In this document: in pieces, positions 1-8,950 of the stretch
How the letters are laid out: each line of letters starts with the position of its first letter
How positions within the stretch are numbered: position 1 is the first letter of the stretch
From: GAS368 sp965227745
GTDB taxonomy: Bacteria > Verrucomicrobiota > Verrucomicrobiia > Opitutales > Opitutaceae
Direction: 5' to 3'
Assembly: GCA_965227745.1 (NCBI GenBank)
Contig: OZ245769.1
Location: 434,001 to 498,000, forward strand
DNA length: 64,000 nt
Notes under the pieces: model-generated
Seen by the model: only the letters and a program-made list of their open reading frames with translations
What the model was told of the DNA's origin: nothing
Database searches by the model: none
Translations under genes and position numbers: made by a program

Positions 1-143
1 TCGTGATTTCGCAAAAGCACGGGAGCGAGGCGCGCTTCGAGCGATTGGTGGACCGCCCCGATCTCGACGAAATTCTCAGCGAGGGGTCCCTCGGCGATAT
101 GTGGTACAGCGGCATCCTCGGCGGGGTGCCGGAGGAGAAATGA
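1..143 (+). CDS. AAA-family ATPase, C-terminal end (partial)
   Basis: The reading frame is open from base 3 to a TGA at 141-143 and gives about 46 residues ending LGDMWYSGILGGVPEEK. A short acidic helix followed by a Trp-Tyr-Ser-Gly...Leu-Gly-Gly-x-Pro tail is what I know from the C-termini of AAA_21/AAA15-type ATPases that sit next to Toprim- or DUF4276-like partners. The next gene starts inside this stop codon (ATGA overlap), so the two are translationally coupled. All Walker motifs lie outside the window, so the family call rests on the tail and the neighbour only. Confidence 0.5.
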   Translation, partial: VISQKHGSEARFERLVDRPDLDEILSEGSLGDMWYSGILGGVPEEK

Positions 144-781
144 AAGTCGCCCTCCTGAGCGAATCGCCCGCCGATGAAGCGGTGCTGCGCGTCTTGGTGG
201 AGGCGGTGCTCGGGGCGCCGCCGCACTTCGTTTCACCGGGGATGCGTGCGCGGGGGTGGCCGAATGTCGGGCAGATCCTGCCGGCCGTGATCCGGCATCT
301 GCATTTCAACACCGACACCGATGCACTGGTGGTGAGCTGCGATTCGGACGACTCCGTCGTGCACACGGCGGCGCATAATGCGCCGGGGTATTTTCATCCG
401 CACTGCCGGATGTGCCAGTTGCGGGGGATTTTTCATCGGACGGCGAAGAAGCTGCCGCCCGCTCATGGGCGGACCCGCGTCCTCCAAGCCGTGGGCGTGG
501 CTGTGCCGGCGCTCGAGGCGTGGCTGCTCTGCGGTCGAGAGCCGAATGTGACCGAAGCGGTCTGGATCGAAGGGCAGGAGCGGGGGCGTGCGCCGTATGC
601 GCGGTGGGAGCTGAAACAGCGCGTTTACGGGACGGATCGCCCCAGCCTGCCGCACGAGATTCGCTGTGCGATGCACGAGCTCGAGCGGATCCGGCGCGAC
701 CCGCGGCGACTGGAGAACGATTTCCCGGGTTTTGCGATGCTGGCGCAGGATGTGCGAGAATGGGGTAAAATAAACCGTTGA
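140..781 (+). CDS. Toprim-like / DUF4276-like protein paired with AAA ATPase
   Basis: A 213-residue protein. I start it at the ATG of 140-142, which overlaps the upstream stop as ATGA; an upstream in-frame GTG would only add residues inside the previous gene. An acidic residue right after the first strand (VALLSESPADE) and an acidic cluster after a hydrophobic strand (ALVVSCDSDDS) are arranged like the Glu and Asp-x-Asp motifs of Toprim folds. A His/Cys patch (HPHCRMC) follows at about residues 85-95. Toprim partners of AAA ATPases occur in anti-phage systems (OLD, PARIS, AbiL type), and coupling to the upstream gene fits that. I cannot name the exact family, and activity is not established. 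Confidence 0.5.
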   Translation: MKVALLSESPADEAVLRVLVEAVLGAPPHFVSPGMRARGWPNVGQILPAVIRHLHFNTDTDALVVSCDSDDSVVHTAAHNAPGYFHPHCRMCQLRGIFHRTAKKLPPAHGRTRVLQAVGVAVPALEAWLLCGREPNVTEAVWIEGQERGRAPYARWELKQRVYGTDRPSLPHEIRCAMHELERIRRDPRRLENDFPGFAMLAQDVREWGKINR

Positions 782-790
782 CATATCAAC
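777..790. promoter_or_regulatory. GTTGA-N4-TCAAC palindrome ahead of marR (putative operator)
   Basis: The sequence GTTGACATATCAAC is an inverted repeat with 5-base arms, 25 bases upstream of the MarR-type start codon and overlapping the stop codon of the previous gene. MarR-family regulators commonly bind such palindromes and repress their own gene (MexR uses GTTGA half-sites). A TTGACA hexamer sits inside it, but I see no convincing -10 box at 16-18 bases. Confidence 0.4.
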
Positions 791-814
791 TAATTCTCCG
801 GCAGGGTCTGCGGC

Positions 815-1270
815 ATGAAGTCCACTTCTGCGCGCGGTTATGCGCTCGTGCACGCTGTCCTGCGGACATCGGATGCGTTTCTCCGGGAGAGCCAGCGGCT
901 CTTTCGTCCCCTCGGCCTCACGGCGGCCCAGTTTAATGTTATCAACATTCTCTCCGACCAACCCGAGGGCATGAGCCAGCGGGCGCTCGGCGACCTACTC
1001 CTCGTCGACCGCTCGAATGTCACGGGACTGCTCGACCGCATGGAGAAAGCGGGCTGGGTGCGGCGCAAGGATCACCCGGAGGATCGGCGCGTGTACCTCA
1101 TCACATTGACGCCGGCGGGGCGTGCGCTCTGGGCCAAGGCGCATGCGCTTTATCAGCAAGTGATCGAGCAGGTCACGGCGGGAGTGCCGGAAAAGCGGCT
1201 CGCGGAGTGCGCGGACACGCTGCAAGGCCTCGAGCAGGCGGCCAGTGCTTGGAAACTGAACGAGACATAG
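815..1270 (+). CDS. MarR-family transcriptional regulator
   Basis: A 151-residue protein of typical MarR length. The winged-helix core is visible: helix-turn-helix around residues 45-80 (MSQRALGDLLLVDRSNVTGL), the recognition-helix end LLDRMEKAGWV, and the wing with the conserved Asp-x-Arg (RKDHPEDRRVYLITLT) at about 90-105. Flanking N- and C-terminal helices would form the dimer interface. It probably represses itself through the GTTGA/TCAAC palindrome at 777-790, and possibly the membrane-protein gene 30 bases downstream. The ligand cannot be told from the sequence. Confidence 0.9.
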   Translation: MKSTSARGYALVHAVLRTSDAFLRESQRLFRPLGLTAAQFNVINILSDQPEGMSQRALGDLLLVDRSNVTGLLDRMEKAGWVRRKDHPEDRRVYLITLTPAGRALWAKAHALYQQVIEQVTAGVPEKRLAECADTLQGLEQAASAWKLNET

Positions 1271-1300
1271 TCCACCAGCCCTCAACCTCAAAGGCCCAGC

Positions 1301-4300
1301 ATGAACACCACGGAAGAACTACTCTCGATCAAGCACCGGATCGGCGGCGTCGAATACGAGCTGGAACAACTCAAGCGACGCGTCGGCGTCCTGGAACTGG
1401 AGATATCACCGCCACCTCCCGTCGCGGTAATCCCGCCGCGCGCAACGGCGGTGGAACCTCTGGCGACCCCGCCGCCGTTGCCCGCAACATTTCCGGTGGA
1501 AGCGGAAACGCCTCCGACGATGCAGTATCCGACCTTTGCCAAGGAGTCCGAACCGGCGCCGGCACCCGAGCCGCAGCCGGCCTTTCCTTTCCGCGAGATG
1601 GCGGCGCGACCGCTGCCGGTGCCTCCGCCCGTTTATGTCCGCGAGAAGTCGTTCATGGAGAGTGCGCGCCCCTTATTGGAGCGGTTGCAGCTTTGGCCGC
1701 CGAGTGGGAGCGGGAACAAGGAGGTGCAACTCGGCGCGTGGTGGGCGACGCGGCTGGGCATCCTGTTCGCCGTGATCGGCGCCGTCTTTTTTGGGGTGTA
1801 TATTTCGCTCAATACGCCGCCGTGGATAAAGCTGCTGGAACTGACGGCGCTGGCGGTGGGTACGACGGGATTGGGTGCCTGGCTGGAGCGGCGCATGCCG
1901 AAGTTTGGGCAGGTATTGTCGGCCGGGGGACTGGCGATGATCTTCTTTACCGCGATGGCGGCGTACACGGTGCCGGCGGTGAAGGTGATCGACAACCGGC
2001 TCATCGCTTCGTTCTGGCAGATCGGCGTCACGGCGGGCATCGGCTTCGTCGCGTGGCGGAAAAATTCGCAGCCGGTGGCGACGATGGCCGTGGTGCTTGG
2101 GTATGTGGCGGTGTGGTTTTCGTTTAGCGGCGGGCTGCAGCTTTTCGCGCTCGCCTCCTCGCTCGGGCTCGCGGCCACGGCAGTGACGTGGAAACGCTGG
2201 CTGAAATGGGATGCGCCTTCGCTGGTCGCGCTGGCGGGGTACTGGCTGACCTACGGTCTGCTGCTCTCGGGGATCGGCGCGCGCGGCGGGTTGCCGCTGC
2301 CGGAGTGGGTGTGGGGTTTTGTGACGGCGGGCTTCGCGGTGTTTTTCTGGCGGGACGATCATTTTGGCCGTCTCTCGTACGAAAAATCGCCGGAGCAGGA
2401 AGTGTGGGTGCAAAATGTGAACAGCACCGCCGCGCTGGTGCTGGGCTGGTTGACAGCGTGGATCGCGTTTCCCGCGAGTCTCGGGACGTTCTACGCGACG
2501 GCCGCCGTGGTGCTGGGCGCGGCGTCGTGGCGGCGGATGACGACGGCGGTCAACGATCCGACCGGCGCCGTGCTCCTCGCGAAGGCGCTCGGCGCGCTGA
2601 TGCTCGCGGTGATCAAGTGGACCGACCCCGACACGACGGCGCTGGCGCTGATCGTGCAGGCCGGCGTGATGATCGTCACGAATCGCCGGCTGCGCTCCGC
2701 AGTGATCGCAGCGGGGTCGGGCGTGGTGGCGACCGTGGCGCTGGCGTATTGGCTGATGGACGTGGGGCCGCACCCGATGGACGTGCTCACGCTCCGGACA
2801 TGCCTCCGCGCCGTGACGTTTGCCGGCTTCGTGGCGTGGGGCATGGAGACCGCGCGCGACTGCGGCTGCGCGCTCAATGACGAGTCGCGCAAGCAGATCG
2901 CGCAAGTGGTCAGCGCCATCGGCGCGCTGCTCGCGCTCCTGTTGGCGCAGGCTGTACTGCCGACGGGGTGGATGCCGGTGTGGTGCATCGCTGGGGCGCT
3001 GATCTTGGCGGCGGCGGGCGCGGCGTGGAAGCGGACCGAGCCCTGGGCCGCGGCGGCGCTCGTCGTGCTCGGCGGGCACATCGCGCTCTGGAGCCGACTC
3101 TCGCATCAGACTACTCTGCTGACGGAAAATTGGCTGAATACGCTCAGCGTGCTCGTGCCCACGCTGGTGGGAGCCTGGTGGCTGGGCCGTGCCGCCGAGG
3201 TGGCGTGGCGGCGGACGGCGGCGTGGTGGGCGAGTGCGTTGGGCGTGGTATCGCTCGCCGGGTGCGTGGCGGCGACGCATGGGGCCGATGCGGTGCTCTT
3301 GACCGGGCTCGGGCTGGCCATCGCGCTGAGCATCGCGGCTCCCTGGCAGGCGCGGCGCAACTGGCTCTGGCTGGCGACATGGTCGCTCGGGGTGGGCGTG
3401 GTGGGATACGTCGCGCGATCGTGGTCGCAGCATAGCGCGATGACGGACGAAGCAGTGCGGTGGATCGTGGCGGCCGTGGCGCTGATCGGGCCGGCCTTGC
3501 TTGCGGCGTGGCCGCGCGGGCGGGCGCAGTTGGAGGCGGAGAGTCCGAAAGGATGGACGCAGGCGCTGACGATTGCGGTAGGTGTTTTGTTTGCGCTCGT
3601 GGTGTCGATGGAGGGCTATAGCCACGGCTCGGACACGGCGATGGAACGGCTCGCGGGCTTCGCGTTGCTCACGGCGGGATTGTTCACATGGGCGGGGATG
3701 CGGGCCTATCGCACGGCCTCCTGGGTGATTACGGCGGTTACTGCGGGAAGTCTGCTGCTCGCTTATCGTCACTTCGATCACGTGGACAAGTGGATCGTGG
3801 TGGTGGCGACCTGGCTGCCGGCGCTGCTCTGGACGAAACTGCCGTGGGTGCAGGAGCGCTGGCGGGCGATGGGTACGCGGGTGACGTTTTCCATCACGGG
3901 CCAGACCTGGCTCGCGGGGGCGGTGACGGCGCTGGCGATCGGGCTTAACCCCAGCGCATCGTCGGTCGCGTGGTTCGCGGCGGTGGCCCTGCTCGCGGTG
4001 GCAGGGTCGCGCGTGGGTTTTGTGGCGATGGTGGAAGTGGCGCTGGGATGGATCGTGCTGGGCCTAGGGCAGGCGGTGCTGCTCATCGCCGAGCGCGGAG
4101 AAACCGTTGCGGTGCTCGAAACGGGGTTCATCGCGGTCGTCGCCGTCGCGGTGGTGTCGCTGGTGGTGGCGCGCTGGCTGCCGGCGGGAAAGCTCCTCGG
4201 CCAAGCACTGCGGCCCGTGCAGGCGTGGGTGCTGCCCGTGGCGGGACTCGCGGTGATATTTATGGCGATGTATGCCCAGCACGGCGAGATGCAGCCCTAC

Positions 4301-4573
4301 GTGACGGTGGGCTGGGGCATCGCGGCGCTGACGTGGTTTGGCTTTGGCCTCTTCGCGCGCGCGCGGCCAGATCGCCTCATCGGGCTGGCGGGGCTGGCGC
4401 TGTGCATCCCGCGCATGTTTGTCGTCGACCTGCACTCCACGTTTCACCGCATCGCGGCCTTTGGCGTGCTCGGCGTGGTGCTGCTCTGGGTGGGCTTCTC
4501 GTATCACAAATTCCGCAACCTGATCGTCGACGATAACTCGTCGCCTTCGGACGAGACGGATAAAAAGCTTTGA
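1301..4573 (+). CDS. DUF2339-type polytopic membrane protein
   Basis: A 1090-residue protein starting at an ATG 30 bases after marR. Residues 1-35 form an amphipathic coiled coil (EELLSIKHRIGGVEYELEQL), followed by a Pro-rich linker to about 125. The conserved entry to the membrane region is ELGAWWATRLGILFAVIGAVFF-like at about residues 145-170. From there to the end runs an almost unbroken series of Ala/Leu/Val/Trp-rich membrane segments, with a short charged tail (DETDKKL). This layout (coiled coil, Pro-rich linker, more than 20 helices) is that of DUF2339 proteins, whose function is unknown. It may be co-transcribed with marR. Confidence 0.8.
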   Translation: MNTTEELLSIKHRIGGVEYELEQLKRRVGVLELEISPPPPVAVIPPRATAVEPLATPPPLPATFPVEAETPPTMQYPTFAKESEPAPAPEPQPAFPFREMAARPLPVPPPVYVREKSFMESARPLLERLQLWPPSGSGNKEVQLGAWWATRLGILFAVIGAVFFGVYISLNTPPWIKLLELTALAVGTTGLGAWLERRMPKFGQVLSAGGLAMIFFTAMAAYTVPAVKVIDNRLIASFWQIGVTAGIGFVAWRKNSQPVATMAVVLGYVAVWFSFSGGLQLFALASSLGLAATAVTWKRWLKWDAPSLVALAGYWLTYGLLLSGIGARGGLPLPEWVWGFVTAGFAVFFWRDDHFGRLSYEKSPEQEVWVQNVNSTAALVLGWLTAWIAFPASLGTFYATAAVVLGAASWRRMTTAVNDPTGAVLLAKALGALMLAVIKWTDPDTTALALIVQAGVMIVTNRRLRSAVIAAGSGVVATVALAYWLMDVGPHPMDVLTLRTCLRAVTFAGFVAWGMETARDCGCALNDESRKQIAQVVSAIGALLALLLAQAVLPTGWMPVWCIAGALILAAAGAAWKRTEPWAAAALVVLGGHIALWSRLSHQTTLLTENWLNTLSVLVPTLVGAWWLGRAAEVAWRRTAAWWASALGVVSLAGCVAATHGADAVLLTGLGLAIALSIAAPWQARRNWLWLATWSLGVGVVGYVARSWSQHSAMTDEAVRWIVAAVALIGPALLAAWPRGRAQLEAESPKGWTQALTIAVGVLFALVVSMEGYSHGSDTAMERLAGFALLTAGLFTWAGMRAYRTASWVITAVTAGSLLLAYRHFDHVDKWIVVVATWLPALLWTKLPWVQERWRAMGTRVTFSITGQTWLAGAVTALAIGLNPSASSVAWFAAVALLAVAGSRVGFVAMVEVALGWIVLGLGQAVLLIAERGETVAVLETGFIAVVAVAVVSLVVARWLPAGKLLGQALRPVQAWVLPVAGLAVIFMAMYAQHGEMQPYVTVGWGIAALTWFGFGLFARARPDRLIGLAGLALCIPRMFVVDLHSTFHRIAAFGVLGVVLLWVGFSYHKFRNLIVDDNSSPSDETDKKL

Positions 4574-4611
4574 AACCCTGCCGCTAACCCCGGCATAACC
4601 CCTCTGCGTTC

Positions 4612-6846
4612 ATGTCTCGCCCCATCTTTACCCGGCGTTCGCACCTCCCTCACCTCCTAGAGCTCGTCGCCAGCTTGGTCGCGCGGCTGCTCTATCGCGT
4701 GCGCACCAGCGGCGCGGGAAACCTGCCCTCGGCGGGCGGCGTGCTGCTGATCACGAATCACATCTCGTATGTGGATGTGGTCGTGCTCCAACTGGCGTGC
4801 CCGCGGCCGATCCGGTTTGTGGGCTACCAGGGCCTGAGGCGGAATGCGTTTTTCAACTGGTGCTTCGAGATCACGGGGTCGATTGCGATCTCGTCGGAAT
4901 CGCCGCGCGAAGGGATCAAGGCGGCGGTCGCGGCGCTCAAGGCGGGCGAAGTGGTGTGCGTGTGCCCGGAGGGCCACATCTCGCGCACGGGCCAGCTCAT
5001 GGAAATCCAGCGCGGCTTCGAAGTCATGGCGCGGCAGGCGGGGGTGCCGGTCGTCGCGGCGGCGATGGACGGCCTGTGGGGCTCGATCTTCTCCTTTGCG
5101 GGCAACAAGTATCTGTGGAAAGCGCCGCGCGTGATGCCCACGCATGTCTTTATCGCCTTTGGCAATCCGATGCCGGCGGAGCAGGCGACGACGGAGTGGG
5201 CGAGGCGGGAATTACTCGACCTCGGATGCGCTGCGTTTCATGAGCGGCCGGTGCTCAAGCGGCACCTCGGCACGGAGTGCATCCGCTCGATCTGCAAGCA
5301 TCCGTGGCGCGTGCAGGTGGTGGACCGCACGGTGGGGCGGCGCGAGCTGACCTGTGGGCAGCTCTACGCGGCGGCGGCCGTATTGTCGCGACGGATACGC
5401 GCGACGATTCCGGAAAAACGCATCGGCGTCGTGCTGCCACCGGGGGCGGGAGCGTTTATCGCGAACCTCGCGATTCTCGCGGCGGGGAAGATTCCGGTGA
5501 ATTTGAATTTCACCACCTCGAAGGCGGGCCTCGAGGCGAGTTTCAAGCTCGGCGGGATCACGACGATCCTCAGTGCGGAGGTGGTGAAGGCGAAGCTGCC
5601 GAATTTCCCCTGGCCGGAGCGCACGCTGGATCTGAAGGCGGAGATGGAGGCCTGCGGCGGAAAGCGCGCGATGCTGCCCTGGCTGCTCGCGGCGTGGGTG
5701 CTGCCCAATCAGTGGTGCGCGAGCATGCTCGGCTTGCCACGACGGGGTGATCGCGAGGAGGCGAGTCTGCTATTTACGAGCGGAAGCTCCGGTGAGCCGA
5801 AGGGGGTCGTGCTGACGCATCGCAATATCCTCGCGAACTGCGCGCAGATCTCGTCGCTCTCGATCTTACCCGAGGCGTGTTCGCTGCTCGGCTGCCTGCC
5901 GGTGTTTCACAGTTTCGGATTTACGGTGACGCTCTGGTATCCGCTGCTGCGGGGATGCCAGGTGGTGACCGTGCCGAGCCCGCTCGACACGCGGAAGATC
6001 ATCGACTCGATCAAGGAAGAGCGTGCGACGGTGTTGCTCGGGGCGCCGACGTTTATCAGGCCGATTTTGAAGAAGGCGCAGCCGGCGGAGTTGCGGTCGC
6101 TCGATCTTGTGGTCACCGGGGCCGAGAAGTTGCCCGACGATCTGGCGCGGGGGTTCATGGAGAATTTTCACATCGATATCATGCAGGGCTACGGGCTCAC
6201 GGAGACGACGCCGGCCTGTAATATCAACCAGCCGAATCCGCCGGTCGTGCTTTCCACCAACGAGCCGCAGCAGGGAAAAGTCGCGGGCGCGGTGGGCCGG
6301 ATGATGCCGGGCATGACGGCGCGGATCGTCGATCCCGAGACGTGGAAGGAACTGCCGATGACGGAGACGGGCATGGTGTTGTTCAAGGGCGCGAATGTCT
6401 TTGATGGCTATCTCAGCGACGCGGACAAAACCCGCGGGGCGTTTCGCGACGGGTGGTTTGTGACGGGTGATCTCGGGCGCTTCGACAACGATGGGTTTCT
6501 GTTTATCGAGGGGCGGCTGTCGCGGTTTTCCAAGATTGGCGGCGAGATGGTGCCGCACGGCACGGTGGAGAACCGCATCATCGAGCTGTTCGATTTGGAT
6601 CAGGCGGCGGGCTATGTGGTCGCCGTGATGGGCGTGCCCGATCCGGCAAAGGGTGAATCCCTCGTGCTGCTGACGACGACGGACCTGACGGCGGAGGTGG
6701 TGCGTGAGAAGTTACTCGGCGCAGGACTGCCGGGGCTGTGGGTGCCGAAAGTCGTGAAGAAAGTGGAGAAGATCCCGATCCTCGGCACCGGCAAGCTGGA
6801 CCTCAAGGGGAGCCGAGAACTGGCAGCGGCGGCGTTGAAGGGATGA
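4612..6846 (+). CDS. aas: Bifunctional lysophospholipid acyltransferase / acyl-ACP synthetase (Aas-like)
   Basis: A 744-residue two-domain enzyme. The N-terminal PlsC-type acyltransferase (about 1-215) has the catalytic His-x4-Asp at H50/D55 (NHISYVD) and the acceptor motif PEGHISRTG. The C-terminal adenylate-forming ligase (about 240-744) has the AMP-binding P-loop TSGSSGEPKG, the YGLTETTPA motif, TGDLGRFDNDGF and a C-terminal catalytic Lys region (GTGKLDLKG). In the Aas pathway the ligase loads fatty acid onto ACP and the acyltransferase passes it to 2-acyl-lysophosphatidylethanolamine, recycling phospholipid at the inner membrane. No MFS-type flippase domain is fused, unlike some homologues. 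The substrate is inferred from architecture. Confidence 0.85.
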   Translation: MSRPIFTRRSHLPHLLELVASLVARLLYRVRTSGAGNLPSAGGVLLITNHISYVDVVVLQLACPRPIRFVGYQGLRRNAFFNWCFEITGSIAISSESPREGIKAAVAALKAGEVVCVCPEGHISRTGQLMEIQRGFEVMARQAGVPVVAAAMDGLWGSIFSFAGNKYLWKAPRVMPTHVFIAFGNPMPAEQATTEWARRELLDLGCAAFHERPVLKRHLGTECIRSICKHPWRVQVVDRTVGRRELTCGQLYAAAAVLSRRIRATIPEKRIGVVLPPGAGAFIANLAILAAGKIPVNLNFTTSKAGLEASFKLGGITTILSAEVVKAKLPNFPWPERTLDLKAEMEACGGKRAMLPWLLAAWVLPNQWCASMLGLPRRGDREEASLLFTSGSSGEPKGVVLTHRNILANCAQISSLSILPEACSLLGCLPVFHSFGFTVTLWYPLLRGCQVVTVPSPLDTRKIIDSIKEERATVLLGAPTFIRPILKKAQPAELRSLDLVVTGAEKLPDDLARGFMENFHIDIMQGYGLTETTPACNINQPNPPVVLSTNEPQQGKVAGAVGRMMPGMTARIVDPETWKELPMTETGMVLFKGANVFDGYLSDADKTRGAFRDGWFVTGDLGRFDNDGFLFIEGRLSRFSKIGGEMVPHGTVENRIIELFDLDQAAGYVVAVMGVPDPAKGESLVLLTTTDLTAEVVREKLLGAGLPGLWVPKVVKKVEKIPILGTGKLDLKGSRELAAAALKG

Positions 6847-6879
6847 GGCGGCGCGCCGCGAACACCCCCAGCAAATTTT

Positions 6880-7866
6880 GTGAAAATCGATTGTCATGTT
6901 CATGTCGTCGGCAATGGCACGGGCGGCACGGGCTGCTGGTATCGCCCGCGCGGGATCACGCGCCATGGGGCGCCGTACATGTTGCGCGCGGTAGGGCTGC
7001 CGAAGAGCGCGCTCACGGGCGATCTCGACGAACTCTATGCGCAGCAGGTGCTGCGCTTCATCCGCGATTCGTCGCTCGATGCGGCGGTGATCCTCGCGCA
7101 AGACGAGCCGCGCCGCGACGATGGATCGGTGATCGAGGACACGGGATCGTTTTACGTGCCGAATGAATTCGTGCTCCGCCTCGCGCGTGAGCACCGCGAG
7201 TTTTTGCCGGCGGTTTCGATTCATCCCGCGCGACGCGATGCGATGGCGGAGTTGGAACTCTGCCTGGCCGGCGGGGCGGTGATGCTGAAGTGCCTGCCGA
7301 ATTGCCAGAACATCGATTGGAACGATCGGCGCTACACGAAGTTTCTCGAGCGCATGGCGGAGACCGGGCTGATCTTACTGGCGCACACGGGGAGCGAGCG
7401 CACCTTGCCGGTCGTCGCGCATCATCTCGCCGATCCGCGCGTGCTCACGCGGGCGCTGGAGATCGGCGTGACCTGTATCGCGGCGCATAGCGGGACGGGC
7501 ATGATGGTGCTCGATCCGGACTACTTCGAGGTGTTCGTCGAGATGACGCAGCGCTTTCCGAATTTGTACGGGGACAATAGCGCGCTCGCGGCGTTTAACT
7601 TTCGGTTTCGGCGCAGTGCGTGGAAGCGGATGCTCGAGCCGGAAATCGCGGCACGCATCCTTCACGGCAGCGATGTGCCGGTGCCGGTGACGGCGGCGCT
7701 GATGTGGGCGTTTGGGATGATGCCGTGGCGGGAGTGGCGCGCCACCTCGGCCGAAGCGAACCCCATCGAGCGCGATGCGCAGATCAAGCGCGCGCTGGGA
7801 TTTGGCGAGGAGACCTTTACGCGGCTGGCGGGGCTGCTGCGGAAGACGGGGACAGTCGGGGCGTAA
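6880..7866 (+). CDS. Amidohydrolase-family (TIM-barrel) protein
   Basis: A 328-residue protein. The start is GTG at 6880, chosen because the metal-binding Asp-x-His-x-His motif (DCHVHVV) must lie on the first strand and falls at residues 4-10. Later strands carry plausible metal or catalytic residues: LLAHTGSE, IAAHSGTGM and ILHGSDVPVPV (terminal Asp). This is the amidohydrolase-2 (PF04909-like) layout seen in decarboxylases and lactone hydrolases. It lies 33 bases after the Aas-like gene and probably shares its transcript. The substrate is unknown. Confidence 0.75.
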   Translation: MKIDCHVHVVGNGTGGTGCWYRPRGITRHGAPYMLRAVGLPKSALTGDLDELYAQQVLRFIRDSSLDAAVILAQDEPRRDDGSVIEDTGSFYVPNEFVLRLAREHREFLPAVSIHPARRDAMAELELCLAGGAVMLKCLPNCQNIDWNDRRYTKFLERMAETGLILLAHTGSERTLPVVAHHLADPRVLTRALEIGVTCIAAHSGTGMMVLDPDYFEVFVEMTQRFPNLYGDNSALAAFNFRFRRSAWKRMLEPEIAARILHGSDVPVPVTAALMWAFGMMPWREWRATSAEANPIERDAQIKRALGFGEETFTRLAGLLRKTGTVGA

Positions 7867-7908
7867 AGCCCCTCCCACAGCGAAGGCAAAGCGGGCGGAG
7901 TGAGAGGC

Positions 7909-8766
7909 TCAGCCGATGCCGAGGGGCTCGTTGCCGGCGGCGGGTTTCTTGCCGTCGAAGCAATGCGGGCAGGAGATGTCGGGCACGTAGCGCGGGTCTC
8001 TTTGCTCGGCTTCGAGGAGGGGCATCTGGCAGTTGAAGCAGAGGGCGGACTTGGTTTCGCGCAGCGCGCTGTCAACGCCGACGCGGCGGTCGAAGACGAA
8101 GCATTCGCCCTCGTAGTGCGCGCCGCCGCACTCTTCGAAATATTTCAGGATGCCGCCGTCGAGCTGGTGGACGTTTTTGAAGCCGGACATTTCCATGAAC
8201 GGGCCGGCTTTTTCGCAGCGGATGCCGCCGGTGCAGAACATCACGATGGGCTGCTCTTTCAGCTCCTCGGGCAATCGCTTCACGGCGGCCGGGAAATGGC
8301 GGAAGTGATCGATCTTCGTGGCGAGGGCGCCGCGAAACGTGCCGAGGCGGATCTCGTAGTCGTTGCGCGTATCGAGCAGGGTGACGGGGCGGCCTTCGTC
8401 GAGCCACTGCTTGAGCGTGCGCGCGGGGAGCTTAGGGCTCGGGCGACGGGCGGGGTCGACGCCCTCGACGCCAAAGGCGATGATCTCTTTTTTGATCTTC
8501 ACGAGCATCCGGTTGTAGGGCTGCTCCTCGCTGAGGCTTTCCTTGGGCGCGAGATCGGCGAGGCCGGGCACCGCGCGCAGGGCGGCGAGAAGGACGTCGA
8601 TATTTTCGCGCGTGCCGGCGACGAAGAGGTTGATGCCCTCGGTGCTCAGCAAGATCGTGCCGCGGAGGTGTCCGGCGCGGGTGAGCTGGAGCAATTGCTC
8701 GCGCAGCGCTGGGAGGTTATCGAGCGGCGTGAACTTGTAGGTGGAGATGTTGACGAAGGCGGGCAT
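7909..8766 (-). CDS. trhO: tRNA uridine-34 hydroxylase TrhO (rhodanese-like YceA family)
   Basis: A 285-residue protein of the YceA/TrhO family. The N-terminal acylphosphatase-like domain (about 1-95; GTILLSTEGINLFVAGT) precedes a rhodanese domain (about 120-215). The active-site Cys is C178 in VMFCTGGIRCEKA, followed by the family-typical GFKNVHQLDGGILKYFE. A C-terminal Cys-rich tail (CFNCQMP...CPHCF) resembles a metal knuckle. TrhO enzymes use O2 to form 5-hydroxyuridine at tRNA wobble position 34. It runs convergent to the amidohydrolase gene, 42 bases away; I see no clear terminator between them. Confidence 0.9.
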   Translation of the reverse strand: MPAFVNISTYKFTPLDNLPALREQLLQLTRAGHLRGTILLSTEGINLFVAGTRENIDVLLAALRAVPGLADLAPKESLSEEQPYNRMLVKIKKEIIAFGVEGVDPARRPSPKLPARTLKQWLDEGRPVTLLDTRNDYEIRLGTFRGALATKIDHFRHFPAAVKRLPEELKEQPIVMFCTGGIRCEKAGPFMEMSGFKNVHQLDGGILKYFEECGGAHYEGECFVFDRRVGVDSALRETKSALCFNCQMPLLEAEQRDPRYVPDISCPHCFDGKKPAAGNEPLGIG

Positions 8767-8783
8767 CCGGCGGGAGGAATTTG

Positions 8784-8946
8784 CGAATTACGAATGACGA
8801 ATGACGAAGACCGAATTACGAATGAGGAGTAACGAAGGATTGATGGCGAAGGCTGGATCAGGGGCGACGAGGGATCGAATGGAGGATCGACGAGTGGCGA
8901 GGGCCGGGTGGTCAGATCTTCGTCATTCGATATTCGTCATTCGGGC
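8784..8946. repeat. Inverted AATTACGAATGACGAA-type interspersed repeat
   Basis: The gap between the two minus-strand genes holds a left arm (8784-8826) made of iterated GAATTACGAATGACGAA units and a right arm (8918-8946) that is the reverse complement of the same iterations (CTTCGTCATTCGATATTCGTCATT region). The arms flank about 90 bases of unremarkable sequence. Short runs of this kind are common between genes of Verrucomicrobiota and look like a degenerate mobile or repeat family. The arms could pair in RNA. Confidence 0.7.
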
Positions 8947-8950
8947 ATTC

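Noticed and set aside
1673..3781. A long open frame on the minus strand (702 codons) inside the DUF2339 gene.
   Set aside because: Arg/His/Pro-rich composition with no domain, directly antisense to a clear membrane protein; a product of high-GC codon bias.
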